Both the position numbers and the translations under genes were made by a program. Below the pieces are notes generated by a model. That model worked only from the letters and a program-made list of their open reading frames with translations, made no database searches and had not been told where the DNA came from. From Cinnamomum chago (taxonomy: Eukaryota > Streptophyta > Magnoliopsida > Laurales > Lauraceae), in NCBI GenBank assembly GCA_038049695.1, contig CP142454.1:86822501-86886500 (forward strand): DNA of 64,000 nt. The letters run 5' to 3'. Below are positions 49,931-60,220 of this stretch, piece by piece. Every line of letters begins with the position of its first letter. Within the stretch, counting starts at the first letter, position 1.

Positions 49931-50590
49931 TCATGGAAGGAGAAGACTAAAAACCAATACCAAATCACATTATATAGTATAACTTTTGAGGCACTATTGT
50001 GTAGCCACTTTTTTGCGTGAACATGAAAAAGGAAAAGTTGGATTTTGTTTTTGGAAAACCTTTTTCATCATTTTTAGTACCACACTTTTGTGCGAGGAAA
50101 AACAAGGAGTAGAAAGAGAGGACATTTTAAGGAAAACTCTCCCCTTGTTTAAGTGATAATTGTGCCTTCTAGGAAAGAAACAAGTATCCTAAAAATGGGA
50201 AACAATTTCTTCTTTATGGAAGGCATTTTATTGCAACTAAATGATTCCCCATTGTGGACTTTTGTTTGTGTGTTTGATGGGAGATTTACCTACCCCCTTT
50301 CCCCCTCTCCTCAAAATGAGAATCATCCACATCATAGGAAAAGTTATTCATTTTTTTTAAGCTAATACACTCTTTGTTGAGTAGTGTTGGCACCGAATGG
50401 CTGACATTTTTTTAATTGGAATTCAATGAATTTGTGTCCGACCATTTCTTTAGCGGAATTCCTAACAGGAATTCTGGTTGTCTCAGAATTTGGAATTCCG
50501 GTAAGAAAAACTTTAGCATGGTATTTAGGGGTATTTATAAATGGATGAATGAGCAAAGATTGAGTGTTCTTACCCCACCAATCAAGCAAT
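49931..50590. other. Region upstream of the hAT fragment
   Basis: No gene recognised. A GGAATTC word recurs several times in 50415-50500. The left end of the hAT element should lie here or further left, but no CAGGGCCGG-type terminus was found. Confidence 0.35.
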
Positions 50591-50659
50591 CACCATGTAT
50601 AGTTCATTTGCCATATGTCACTGGCAGACTCACTGTGGTTTTAAAACTCACTGGCGTGA

Positions 50660-52271
50660 ACATTTTCGACGAATTCAAAATGACGAGATTCATTATCACT
50701 ATCTTAGCCATAAGATTCAAAATGAGCTGATATCTTTGCTGGCATCAAAAGTCAGAAGTGCAATCATAGAGAAAATCAAACAAGCAAAATATTTTTCAGT
50801 GATACTTGATTGCACTCCTGATTCAAGTCACAAGGAACAAATGACTTTGATAATACGGTGTGTGGATGTGTCAAGGAGTCCAATGAAAATAAAAGAGTAC
50901 TTTTTAGAGTTTTTAATTGTGAAAAATACATCAGGATTAGGACTTTTCACTGAATTGCAATTTGTCCTAGAGTCCCTTGGTCTTAAAATTGATGATGTGA
51001 GAGGACAGGGTTATGATAATGGCTCTAATATGAAAGGGAAAAATCAAGGTGTACAAAAAATATTACTTGAAATAAATCCTAGAGCTTTGTTCATGCCATA
51101 TGGTTGTCATTCTCTCAATTTAACACTATGTGATATGGCAAACTGTTGTGTGAAAGCGAAATCCTTTTTTGGGGGTGGTTCAACGCATTTATTGTGTTTT
51201 TGCTAATTCTACAAAGCGTTGGAAGATTTTACAGGATCATATAGATGGTTTAACTCTTAAAATATTATCAACTACACGTTGAGAAAGTCGTGTAGAGAGT
51301 GTTAAAGCAATAAGATACGAATCTGCCCAAATAAAAGAAGCTTTATTTAAAGTAGCAGAAACTAGTGAAGATGCTAAAGCAAAAAGTGAAGCAGAGAGTT
51401 TAGCAACACATGAACTGAAAAATTTTGAGTTTTTATTAGGCATGGTTATTTGGCATGATATTTTGTTGAAAATTAACTTAGTCAGCAAAAAATTACAATC
51501 TAAAGATATGTGCATTGATGTTGCTTTAAAAATTTGGAGGGGCTCATTTCTTTTTTTGAGAATTATAGGGAAAATGGATTTGCATCTGCTATGATTGAAG
51601 CTAAAACTATTGCTTGTGATATGGGGATTGAACCCGAATTTCCTAAAAAACGTCAAAGTCATAGAAAGAAACAATTTGATGAGAATGCTAAAGAAGAGAT
51701 AGTACAATCAGTTGAAGAATCATTTAGAGTCAATTATTTCATATGTGTAGTGGATATGGCTCTTTCTTCATTAAAAAGTAGATTTGAACAAATGCAAACA
51801 TATGAAGGTATTTTTGGGTTCTTGTTTAATTCAAAGAAGTTAACTTCATTGGGTGATGATGAATTGAAAAATTGTTGTTTGAAGCTTGAAACTACTTTAA
51901 GAAATGGTGAGTCTTCTGATGTTGATGCAAGTGATTTGTTTTCAGAGTTACAGGTGCTGCAATTTCTTTTACCAGCAGAAGTAAACACAACACTTGAAAT
52001 TGTAGAGTTTGTAAAAGATATGGACTGTTTGCCAAATGTTTTGGTTGCCTATAGAATACTATTGACTGTACCTGTGACTGTAGCATCTGCAGAAAGAAGC
52101 TTTTTTAAATTAAAATTATTGAAATCTTATTTGAGGTCTACCATGTCACAAGAAAGGCTAAATGGGCTAGCAATCTTATCCATTGAAAAGGAGATGTTAG
52201 AAAATCTTGAATTTGAAAGCATAATTGAGGATTTTGCTTCTCAAAATGCAAGAAGGAAATCATTTCAATAA
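50660..52271 (+). pseudogene. hAT-type transposase pseudogene (DUF4371 / hAT dimerisation)
   Basis: The first part (within 50595-51206) matches the DUF4371 type of transposase, with [54 protein letters not shown] and [10 protein letters not shown]. The last part (51534-52271) ends in the hAT dimerisation block RILLTVPVTVASAERSFFKL. At least three lesions break the frame: a base insertion near 51170, an in-frame stop near 51284 and a shift near 51530. The N-terminal zinc-finger part is missing. Plants often carry such genes annotated as zinc finger MYM-type protein 1-like. It cannot make transposase now. Confidence 0.85.
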
Positions 52272-52739
52272 TACTTTTTTAGTTGTGATTTTGTTTTTCA
52301 CCTTATCTTGTAGATGGTGATGCTGCTGTTTTGCTTTGACCATTCATGATGCAAAGAAATTTCAAGTAGGTTGATGTTCTTTGCTTTGGCTATTGAGGAT
52401 GCAAAGACATTTTTGTTTTGTTGGTTGCTGAAGATGCAAGGGGATTTCAAGTAAGATCCTGTTGTTTACTTTGGCTATTGAGGATGCAAAGAAAGTTTTG
52501 TTTTGTTGGTTGCTTATTGCTATATGAAAAAGAACTATTGAATTGTTACAACTTACAACTTACAAGTATTTGTCTTGTTTATACATTATAGCCTTTTATT
52601 TTGAATGTTTATATATTGAAGTTTGAATTTATATGCTTTGAATGTTAAATTTTTAGTTAATTTTGTCAGGTTAGATATTGGTTGAAAAATGAATGTGAGG
52701 CCATCACTAAGTTTATATATATATATAGAGGCCTAATTT

Positions 52740-52781
52740 TTACTCTTGCCCTGGGCCCTGAAAAATTCAGAACCGGCCCTG
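52740..52781 (+). repeat. Right terminus of the hAT element
   Basis: The sequence ends GAACCGGCCCTG at 52781. Its reverse complement begins CAGGGCCGGTTC, the usual hAT terminal repeat form, and a longer inner block includes CCTGGGCCCTGAAAAATTCA. It lies about 0.5 kb after the transposase stop, on the expected side. The partner terminus was not found. Confidence 0.55.
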
Positions 52782-54281
52782 CCTTTCCCCTCCTCACAGA
52801 GATGATCACATGCACGATGGAGGTGGAGGGGCTGGCCATGGCGGGGATAGGGAGGATGATTGAGGCTGTTTCTTTTTCTTTTTATGTAGCTTTTTCTTTT
52901 TAGTTTCTTTATTTGTGTTTCTAGATTATTGCTAACATTTTGCAGGCTCTTTAGTGCAAGTTGGGAGGGTCTACCCGACGTTTCTTTAATGTGCATCTTT
53001 TTGTTAAGTGTTACTCGGGTGATATCCCTCATTTTCCTTTACTTTCATTATCCTTTATCTTTTATTTTGTGTTTAACATTGTGGACACTGTTACATTCAG
53101 TTGGGGGGTGGGGTATTAACCTTTGGAGTAGTCTAGGGGTAGTTTTTAGCAGTTTTTAGTTCGTTTTACTTGTCGTCTTTTCCTTTGGTATTCTAAACAA
53201 AAAAAAAAGAAAAAAAGAAAAAAGAGGTTTTTGCTAGTTTTGGTAGTCGTTTGGGAGATTTCTAACTGAGTTTTTATGAAACGAAGATACCCTGTTTTTG
53301 GAACTTTTTGTGAGGAAAAAGAGAAAAATAGTTCACTATCTTGTTTTAGGAAAGAGTTTTTGAGAAAGTGTTGAATTATTGATCTCTCACTTAACACGTA
53401 TTATATAGAAAATTTGAATTGTGAAACTATGATTTCCATACTGGTGAAAACTTCAGAACAATTATGATGGAAAGCTGACCCTCGGTTATACTTCAGTCGG
53501 GCATATGGAAAGGGCTACCTATTGTTAGGGACCGTTAAAAAAAAAAGTTATGACTAGTTTGGGTTCGTAGCATTTTTAACCCGAGCCAGTAAGCTCATAG
53601 GGGTATTGTCATACCTAGTGCCTTAAAGACATTTGTTTTGGGAGTCATTGGCTGAATGCTCGTTACATGGGTTAATTAGAAAGCTTAAGGGACCTAGGCA
53701 TTGCACAGTCATTTCTTTATTCTAAAATAAAAAAAATTAAAGTCAAAATAGTGTTGTCACGTCCTTTGAAAAACAATAGTGTGAAAGCCATCACAAATGC
53801 CTTGAGAGGAATCATGTTAACTTTTACTGAGGTTTGGTGGCTTAGCATTTTGAAAGAACAAGATGTGTTTTCACGGAAATTTTTAGTGGATCGTTTTATG
53901 CTTTCATGCTTCTATATGTACACAATTTTCACCGTGCACGATCAATTTTTCCAGCATGATTTTGAGGATTTCTGACCAAAAGATAGGATTTGTGAACCAC
54001 ATTTGAGATGTGTATTGAAAACCCCATAATCAGGAATATCCAGTGTTCGTAGATACCTTGGTGGAAAATACTCCCTGTTTTTCTTTTATGTTTCAGGAAC
54101 TTTGTGGGTCAATTCACTGCAAACCATCACGAGACTATAACTCGTCCTCTAGGGGGAACTTAGAGGTTTAAAAGCTTGCTACACATGCTAAGTGCAGCTG
54201 TGCTCCCTACGAAAGTGACCTTAGTTAGTTTTCTTTTTGTTTTAGCTTTGCTCGAGGTCTAACAAAGTATAAGTTGGGGGG
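52782..54281 (+). mobile_element. 3' internal region and polypurine tract of a second Athila-type element
   Basis: Non-coding sequence with a first G-rich tract at 53100-53115 and a clear match, in the opposite orientation, between 54108-54281 and 9549-9735 of the array. Shared blocks include TTCACTGCAAACC, CACGAGACTATAACTCGTCC and TTTGCTCGAGG. It ends with AAGTTGGGGGG (54271-54281) directly before the LTR. The coding part is absent; the left limit against the hAT end is uncertain. Confidence 0.65.
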
Positions 54282-55250
54282 TGTGATAAGAGCCTAAAAT
54301 GTACCATTTAGGCTCCTTAGTTTAGACTTTGATATACACCTTGATGCGATTAATGAGTTTAATTATGTTATTTTCATGTTTGCAGGTGTTCTAGGTGCAT
54401 TGGATAGAAATTGGTGCAAGATGGAAAAATTGGCGAAATTAAAAAAAGACTGGTGCTCACTAGCACCAGGCGTCCGGACGTCCGGTCACAGAGACGCGCA
54501 GGACAGAAATTTGTCCTGGCGTCCGGCTGAGAGTCTGCCTTATGCACGTTTTGACGAGGTTTTTCATCCCAAAACCTATAAATAAAAGTCCAAACTCGTT
54601 TTTAGGGAGATACACATCTGGGAGAAGGTTTGGAGCAAGGTTTTGGAGCTTTTGGAAGCGCGTTCATGGGGATTTCATCAGAGATTCTTCGTCAACCTCT
54701 TGCCATGCATAACTAAATCCTTATCTTTGGGTTGCGATGAAGCCCTAATCTCTTGTTTATGGTGATGTATAGGTTTAGGGTTTTATTTTAAACGCTTTTG
54801 GTTATATGACAAGATGTGAATCCATTGATTGGATTTTATTAATGCAATATCTCTTTCTTTGTTATTTTAATCTTGTAGATGTGAATACTAAGTCATATAA
54901 CGATGCTTGAATGAATGTGTTGTTAGATCTAAGATAATCTATGCCATAGAGATAGGTTATGCCCCGATTTACATCCACATCCCTTACTTGTTGATTATGA
55001 AGGTTTGTAACCAGAACGAGTCTTTTTAGCGTTGATAATGAAACCCTAGGTCTATACTTGTCATTGTGCGAGGTTAGAGTGGATTCGTACCCTTAGATCT
55101 TTTATCTGATTAAATCAATTCTATCTTTTAATTTGTTAATTTAGAAATTAAAACCCATCAACCCAACACTTTGTTTTCTAATAAGATTAGTTTAATAATC
55201 AGAGTTTCGTTTTCTAATAGGAATAATTTAGGAATTTAGGAAACAACATA
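54282..55250 (+). mobile_element. LTR of the second Athila-type element
   Basis: Starts TGTGATAAG right after the polypurine tract, like the array LTR start. It contains hairpin-forming words at 54451-54540, a TATAAATA box at 54577-54584 and T/A-rich downstream sequence typical of Athila LTRs. The 3' terminus is not clear; 55250 is an estimate. Confidence 0.6.
54451..54540. repeat. Palindrome and hairpin cluster in the Athila LTR
   Basis: TGGTGCTCACTAGCACCA (54451-54468) forms a 7-bp stem. CGTCCGGACG (54471-54480) is a perfect palindrome, and GGCGTCCGG recurs at 54518-54526. The TATA box follows about 50-100 bp downstream. Confidence 0.65.
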
Positions 55251-55580
55251 AATTGAGTTCTTACTCAATTGAATGGGGGTGAAGAGTGAACATAAAAATT
55301 GAAAAAAAGAGGAAATGCGGTGAAAGTAAGTAGGGAGGTAAACAAGGATATGGCCCTTCGGCACCCAAAAAAAACTAAAACCTTACATAACCAAATCCAA
55401 TGAATGTTGATTCAACTACTGAAACAGTAGGTTGAACCTAGTTGGGGTCCCTGGGTCTGGGTCCTGAGTACTGTCTGTACCATGTGACCAGACCACCAGA
55501 AGGAGGACAGTAGGTGCAACTAAAATATTCAGTGCTCTATACCACCGAATATGGATGGGGCAATATGTCCTTGGTACTTA

Positions 55581-55600
55581 GAGCAGCTCCAACAGAGCTG
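55581..55600 (+). repeat. Left terminal inverted repeat of the PIF element
   Basis: GAGCAGCTCCAACAGAGCTG, preceded by the TTA duplication. The GAGC(A)NCTCCAA form is common among plant PIF/Harbinger termini. Confidence 0.8.
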
Positions 55601-55924
55601 CCATTTCTCCACATGGGCAGGCAACGGTCATATTTAGCATGGACGGTTCCCTCCAACAGGTATGCCATCTCCACCTGGCAAATGGCAGACGAGTCCTAAC
55701 GTCAAATTTGGCATACCAAATGCAACACTTCAAATGTATTTCTAGCATTAAAATAATGGAGGAAATGACCGTTGCATTCAAATGAATACAACAGCAGGTT
55801 GATAGCCGTTTTATGGATTTTCAACGGTTAAATTTATAGCCGTTATATGGATTTTTTTTTCTTTTAAATTTTAATGGGTAATTAAAAATTGTGATAATTT
55901 GAGAAACTCTTGAGCTTGGATGTC

Positions 55925-55931
55925 TATAAAT
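55925..55931 (+). promoter_or_regulatory. TATA box of PIF ORF1
   Basis: TATAAAT, 39 bp before the chosen ORF1 start at 55970. Three AACGG-containing words lie upstream (55803-55850). Confidence 0.45.
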
Positions 55932-55969
55932 TATGAGTGTTTGAAGTCTTTTTTTTCCTCATTCACACT

Positions 55970-56356
55970 ATGGATTCTCAATTCTCTCAATTTCCTAATT
56001 TTTCTACCCAATATTCACAATCTTTCGGTGAGGCATCTAAACTCCCTACTGATGATGCTCCAAAGAAAAAGGCAGTTGGTCGAGGTGTCGGCTTCAGTAT
56101 AGAAGAAGATCGTCTTCTCATCGGTGCGTGGTTGAACACCAGTCTGGATGCTGTGCATGGAAACGAGCAAAAACTTAGGGCTTTTTGGGAACGAGTGGGA
56201 GAATACTATCACAACAATAAGCAATTTCCCAGTGATCGAATAGACAAAATGTTGTCACAACGATGGCAAAAGATTCAAGCTTCTGTCAACAAATTTTGTG
56301 GATGTCTCGCCACAATTATTTCCAGAAATCAAAGTGGCACGAATGAACAAGATAAG
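55970..56356 (+). CDS. PIF ORF1 (Myb/SANT-like protein), exon 1
   Basis: First exon, 129 codons, of a 308-residue protein joined to 56433-56972. The start MDSQFSQFPN was chosen over the upstream ATG at 55937 because that one lies only 6 bp after the TATA box. The Myb/SANT-like domain spans about residues 35-110 (GFSIEEDRLLIGAWLNTS, then WERVGEYYHNN and MLSQRWQKIQ). In PIF elements ORF1 binds DNA and helps the transposase. The exon ends GATAAG|GTAA, phase 0. Confidence 0.8.
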
Positions 56357-56432
56357 GTAAAATTATATATGTGTGTGTGTGAGAGAATACTTTGTTTTTT
56401 ATTCTTAATTTGAGCTTACATTTAATTTTCAG

Positions 56433-56972
56433 ATTGCAGAAGCAAAAAAAATTTACGAACATCTATATGGATCAAAATTCACCTTGGACCATGCTTGGAT
56501 CTTGTTGAGGTACCAACCAAAGTGGATACAACTGCAGCAACAAGTACTAAAAAAGACATCTGTAAAAAGAGCAAAATCTTCAACTTCTGGCTACTCATCA
56601 TCTTCTAATCCAAGCACTCCCATAAATATTGAGGAGGATGAGACAATTAACTATGCTTATGATCCCATGACGAGACCACCAGGCAGAAAGGCTGAGAAAA
56701 GAAAGATGAAGCAAACCACTATCAACGAGCCCACACCCGTTGCAGATCTCATCCAAAAAATGATGGATGACAAAAAGGAAAGAGATGAAAAAAAATTAGA
56801 GCTTCTTAAGCAAAAAATCGAGCAAGATGAGAAGAAGGTGAAATTAAAGCAAATACATATGGAAATGGAGATCATGAGTATGGATACGTCCAATATGTCT
56901 GAGGAGCAACAACAATACTATGCTCAAAAAAGAATTGAAATTCTGAAAGGAGGGTTAGGTAGTGGTTTCTGA
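56433..56972 (+). CDS. PIF ORF1, exon 2
   Basis: Second exon, 179 codons plus stop, after an acceptor TTTTCAG at 56432. It holds the NAM-associated C-terminal type region of PIF ORF1 (DHAWILLRYQPKW) and a Lys/Glu-rich coiled-coil stretch near the end. The intron is 76 bp. The frame is uninterrupted. Confidence 0.8.
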   Translation: MAEAKKIYEHLYGSKFTLDHAWILLRYQPKWIQLQQQVLKKTSVKRAKSSTSGYSSSSNPSTPINIEEDETINYAYDPMTRPPGRKAEKRKMKQTTINEPTPVADLIQKMMDDKKERDEKKLELLKQKIEQDEKKVKLKQIHMEMEIMSMDTSNMSEEQQQYYAQKRIEILKGGLGSGF

Positions 56973-57076
56973 ATTGTATTTTATTTTAGAATTAATATGT
57001 ATTTTTTATTTTAATTAATGAATTATTGTTTGTTTAAATATAATATTGTACTTCAATTTTATAAAGTTGTCATTTC

Positions 57077-57184
57077 ACTAGCCATTTTATAGCCGTTGGA
57101 GAAAACTAGCCATTTTATAACCGTTGGAGAAAACTAGCCGTTTTATAGCCGTTGGAGAAAACTAGCCGTTTTATAGCCGTTGGA
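57077..57184. promoter_or_regulatory. 28-bp tandem repeat with four MSA-like sites upstream of the transposase
   Basis: Three full 28-bp units and one 24-bp unit. Each holds, on the minus strand, TCCAACGGCTA or TCCAACGGTTA, matching the plant MSA consensus YCYAACGGYYA in every position. Sites: 57090-57100, 57118-57128, 57146-57156 and 57174-57184. MSA elements bind three-repeat MYB proteins and drive G2/M-phase transcription in plants. The block lies about 100-200 bp before the transposase ATG, with a TATATA word at 57193-57198 between. Confidence 0.7.
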
Positions 57185-57287
57185 ATATTTCATATATACA
57201 AACCATTCTGGAAAAAAATTCTTACACTCCAACTTCTTACTTCTCTTCATCTCAAAATAGGAAAATCTTTGGTTCATCACTTCGGAG

Positions 57288-58619
57288 ATGTCTCAAAATT
57301 ATACTGATTCCTCTTCTGACACGACGGATGAGCTATGGCATACCGTCGTAAATTCCGATTCGGATGAAGAGTTGCAGATGTTGTGTAGGGCTGCTCTGGA
57401 AGAAGAAAGAGAAAACTTACGAAGGAGAACGAGAGTGCATCGTGGTTCTACTCAAGGTCACACAGTCATCCACAGAGGACGAATCTCAGGACATCATAGG
57501 CTTTACAATGACTACTTCAGTGAAAACCCTGTCTACACTCCCTCTCAATTTCGAAGGAGGTTTCGAATGCGCAAACCTCTTTTTCTTCGAATTGTAAATG
57601 CAGTGGAAGCTCATGACCCATACTTTCAACAAAAAAGAAACTGTGCAGGCAATCTTGGTTTATCAGCTCTTCAAAAGGTCACAGCTGCGGTGAGGATGCT
57701 TGCTTATGGAGTTGCGGCGGATGCTGTGGACGATTACGTCAGGATCGCTGAAAGTACCTCTATAGAATCATTGAAAAAGTTTGTTCAAGCAATCATTGAT
57801 GTTTTTGGCAACGAATATTTGAGAACACCAAATAATGCTGACATCTGTAGATTGTTATCAGAAGGTGAGAGACGCGGGTTTCCTGGGATGTTGGGTAGCA
57901 TAGACTGTATGCACTGGAAGTGGAAGAACTGTCCAGTTGCGTGGAAAGGCATGTATGCTCGTGGAGACCACCGCGAGCCTTCTTTGATTCTTGAAGCTGT
58001 GGCATCGTATGATCTTTGGATATGGCATGCATTTTTTGGACTACCGGGATCGCACAATGATATCAATGTGTTGGATCGATCTCCTATATTTACCGATCTC
58101 GCTGAAGGCCGAGCTCCTTCCGCCAACTACTCAATCAATGGTCATGAATATACAACTGGCTACTATCTTGCTGATGGCATATATCCATCGTGGGCGACAT
58201 TTGTCAAAACAATACCATGTCCTAACGGGCCAAAGGCCACAAATTTTGCTGCAGCTCAAGAATCCGCAAGGAAGGATGTGGAGCGTGCGTTTGGAGTGCT
58301 ACAGGCACGTTTTGCAATTGTTCGTGGGCCTGCTCGTTTCTGGGATCGTCAAACACTTCAACATATAATGAAGGCATGCATCATAATGCATAACATGATT
58401 ATCGAAGATGAATGCGATCAAAGTCTTCCACCTAATTACGATGCACGAGAGGGTGAATGCAGTGACCTTCCTGTGTCACGTGACCACACTGCAGAATTTC
58501 AGGATTTCATTCAAAACCACTTGCGTATTCGTGACAAGATAACACATTCTCAACTCCAAGCCGATCTGGTGGAGCACATGTGGCATTTCCAAGGTCAATA
58601 TGAAGAAGCTTGTGATTGA
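57288..58619 (+). CDS. PIF/Harbinger DDE transposase (ORF2)
   Basis: A 443-residue uninterrupted frame, within the usual 400-450 range. The N-terminus is acidic and Ser-rich, followed by a basic RRR stretch. A helix-turn-helix-like region lies at about 124-165 (LSALQKVTAAVRMLAYG). The DDE nuclease fold follows with likely catalytic Asp206 (GSIDCMHWKW), Asp258 (SHNDINVL) and Glu332 (DVERAFGVLQARF). It cuts and joins the element ends, with ORF1 as partner. The ATG at 57288 lies 315 bp after the ORF1 stop, with its own TATA-like word. No lesion is visible. Confidence 0.92.
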   Translation: MSQNYTDSSSDTTDELWHTVVNSDSDEELQMLCRAALEEERENLRRRTRVHRGSTQGHTVIHRGRISGHHRLYNDYFSENPVYTPSQFRRRFRMRKPLFLRIVNAVEAHDPYFQQKRNCAGNLGLSALQKVTAAVRMLAYGVAADAVDDYVRIAESTSIESLKKFVQAIIDVFGNEYLRTPNNADICRLLSEGERRGFPGMLGSIDCMHWKWKNCPVAWKGMYARGDHREPSLILEAVASYDLWIWHAFFGLPGSHNDINVLDRSPIFTDLAEGRAPSANYSINGHEYTTGYYLADGIYPSWATFVKTIPCPNGPKATNFAAAQESARKDVERAFGVLQARFAIVRGPARFWDRQTLQHIMKACIIMHNMIIEDECDQSLPPNYDAREGECSDLPVSRDHTAEFQDFIQNHLRIRDKITHSQLQADLVEHMWHFQGQYEEACD

Positions 58620-58910
58620 CTATAATATTATGTAATTTGATTTTACCCTTTCAATGAAAAATGAGTTTCAAGTACAATTCGTGCATTTTTTATTTTTTAA
58701 TAATTTATTACTTTAATAATATTTAAATCGTACCAAATCCCATTAAATATAAGTAAGATATATGTAATAAAGGAAATGATGATTAAATGAAAAAATAATA
58801 AAATAATAATTTGACATCTCTCTTGGAGTTGTCCAAGTGAGACTTTAAATTTACATATGCCTTTTTTGCCACATAAGCCTTCATTTTGAAAAAGGCATAT
58901 GAAAATTTGA

Positions 58911-58930
58911 AGTATTTCTTGGAGATGCTC
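58911..58930 (-). repeat. Right terminal inverted repeat of the PIF element
   Basis: The minus strand starts GAGCATCTCCAAG at 58930 and is flanked by TTA at 58931-58933. A second CTTGGAG word at 58823-58829 may be a subterminal copy. Confidence 0.8.
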
Positions 58931-58933
58931 TTA

Positions 58934-60073
58934 GGGTCTGTTTAAGAAGGGGGGGGGGGGGGGGGGTGGTTTTATTTTGGGGGGTGTTTGGGAAGGTGGG
59001 AAGCGGAAATGGAGGGAATAATTAATGTTTATCCCTAAAAAATTTCCCTCCCCAAAACAGGGGGGAAAATGAGAGGAAAGTGATGAAATGACTAAATTGC
59101 GCTTTTACTCTATTTGAATTTTTTTCAAGAGCAAGGGTAAAATTGTCTTTTTCTCTGTACCTTACTAACAAACAAAATTATACTTTTTTTACTTTCCTTC
59201 CCCTTATTTTTTTACTTTCCAAACAAGATGAGGAAAAATTAATTTCCCCTCCCCTCCCACACATAGTGGACAGTAGGTCCAGCATCATACAACATTCTTT
59301 AATTTGGCACAGCCACATTGGGCGCTACCACACAAGGCCTTACATTGGAAACCGATCCCCTGTTTTTATATTTGGACGAATCGGGGTGACACGTGGGGCG
59401 GGTCTTTCCTCGCCCCTATTCCGCCCCCCCGTGTTGCCCCTCCTCTTTCCCCCGCCCCGCATGTCTCCCTTTGTTCTTCCAACCAGGGATCCGATGAGGG
59501 AGTATGGCATGCCCAACTTTACAGGATCTGGATTCACGTGCTTGTCTTAGGGTATACGTGTCGACCACATAGGCCAGCTGCTGAAAACGACGTGGCATCT
59601 GCTGATAAGTCTAGAAGTTGCTGGCCGCGGGTTTGACCCGCACCAAAACTTGTCGACTAAGGAACAAATAAGAAGCAAATCAAGAAACGGAAACCGGCAC
59701 CTGCCAAGAAATTTCATCTTGACCCAACTTCTAATAATTTTAAATTGATAGTATATATACACTAAAATAATAGTGAATGTTTTTCTACTTGAGAATAATA
59801 GTGACAATTAAAATCCAAGGTTGTAATTTCAAATTCACGTTTTTTTTTCTTTTTGCAAGTATTTTTTTCTAGCCATTTGTTCAAATAAAAGCCCAACTTA
59901 GCTAGTATGTGAGACAGATAGGGTCCTTATGTGTGTGCTCAGAAAAATTAATGGGTTCTTGAATAGAGTGGATACCTTTGTAAAATAAAACAGAGACCAT
60001 TGAAATCAGGCCTGACTTTCCACTTGACTTTTTTGCTATCTGTTTTTTCTTGGTAGATCTTATTTGGTCCGAC
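58934..60073. other. Intergenic DNA with an 18-bp G run
   Basis: G18 at 58949-58966 is followed by purine-rich sequence to about 59090. 59380-59470 is CCCC-rich. Several overlapping open frames exist on both strands in 59140-59640, but none shows a domain, and their composition follows the C-rich stretch. No gene is called. Confidence 0.4.
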
Positions 60074-60220
60074 AATATTGAAAAGTATTTCCGCTGCCTT
60101 TATTAAAAAAAAATGCATATCGGCAAAAGTGCGCTAGTCAGATTCCACCTGAGGGGGAGTACTGAGAAGTGAGCTTCACTAGAGACGGAATATTGAAAAA
60201 TATTTCCGCTGCCTCTATTA
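60074..60220. repeat. Pair of 32-bp direct repeats
   Basis: AATATTGAAAAGTATTTCCG... at 60074 recurs with two or three changes at 60189, a spacing of 115 bp. Between them lies CTGAGGGGGAGTACTGAG, which resembles a copia polypurine tract. It may be a worn retrotransposon end; assignment is not firm. Confidence 0.45.

Larger units (their letters stand above)
55581..58930 (+). mobile_element. PIF/Harbinger DNA transposon, complete
   Basis: The 3350-bp element is bounded by terminal inverted repeats GAGCAGCTCC (55581-55590) and, on the other strand, GAGCATCTCC (58921-58930), 9 of 10 identical. TTA flanks it on both sides (55578-55580 and 58931-58933), the target duplication expected for this superfamily. 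It holds both PIF genes in the same direction: a Myb-like ORF1 and a DDE transposase. Neither has a stop or frameshift that I can see, so the element may be autonomous. A tandem repeat with MSA-like sites lies between the genes. Confidence 0.9.

Noticed and set aside
49661-50020. Lysine-rich 119-codon protein
   Set aside because: Product of the A-rich minisatellite.
59143-59636. Overlapping frames of 110 and 135 codons on the plus strand
   Set aside because: They follow a C-rich stretch, overlap in two frames and on the other strand, and show no domain.
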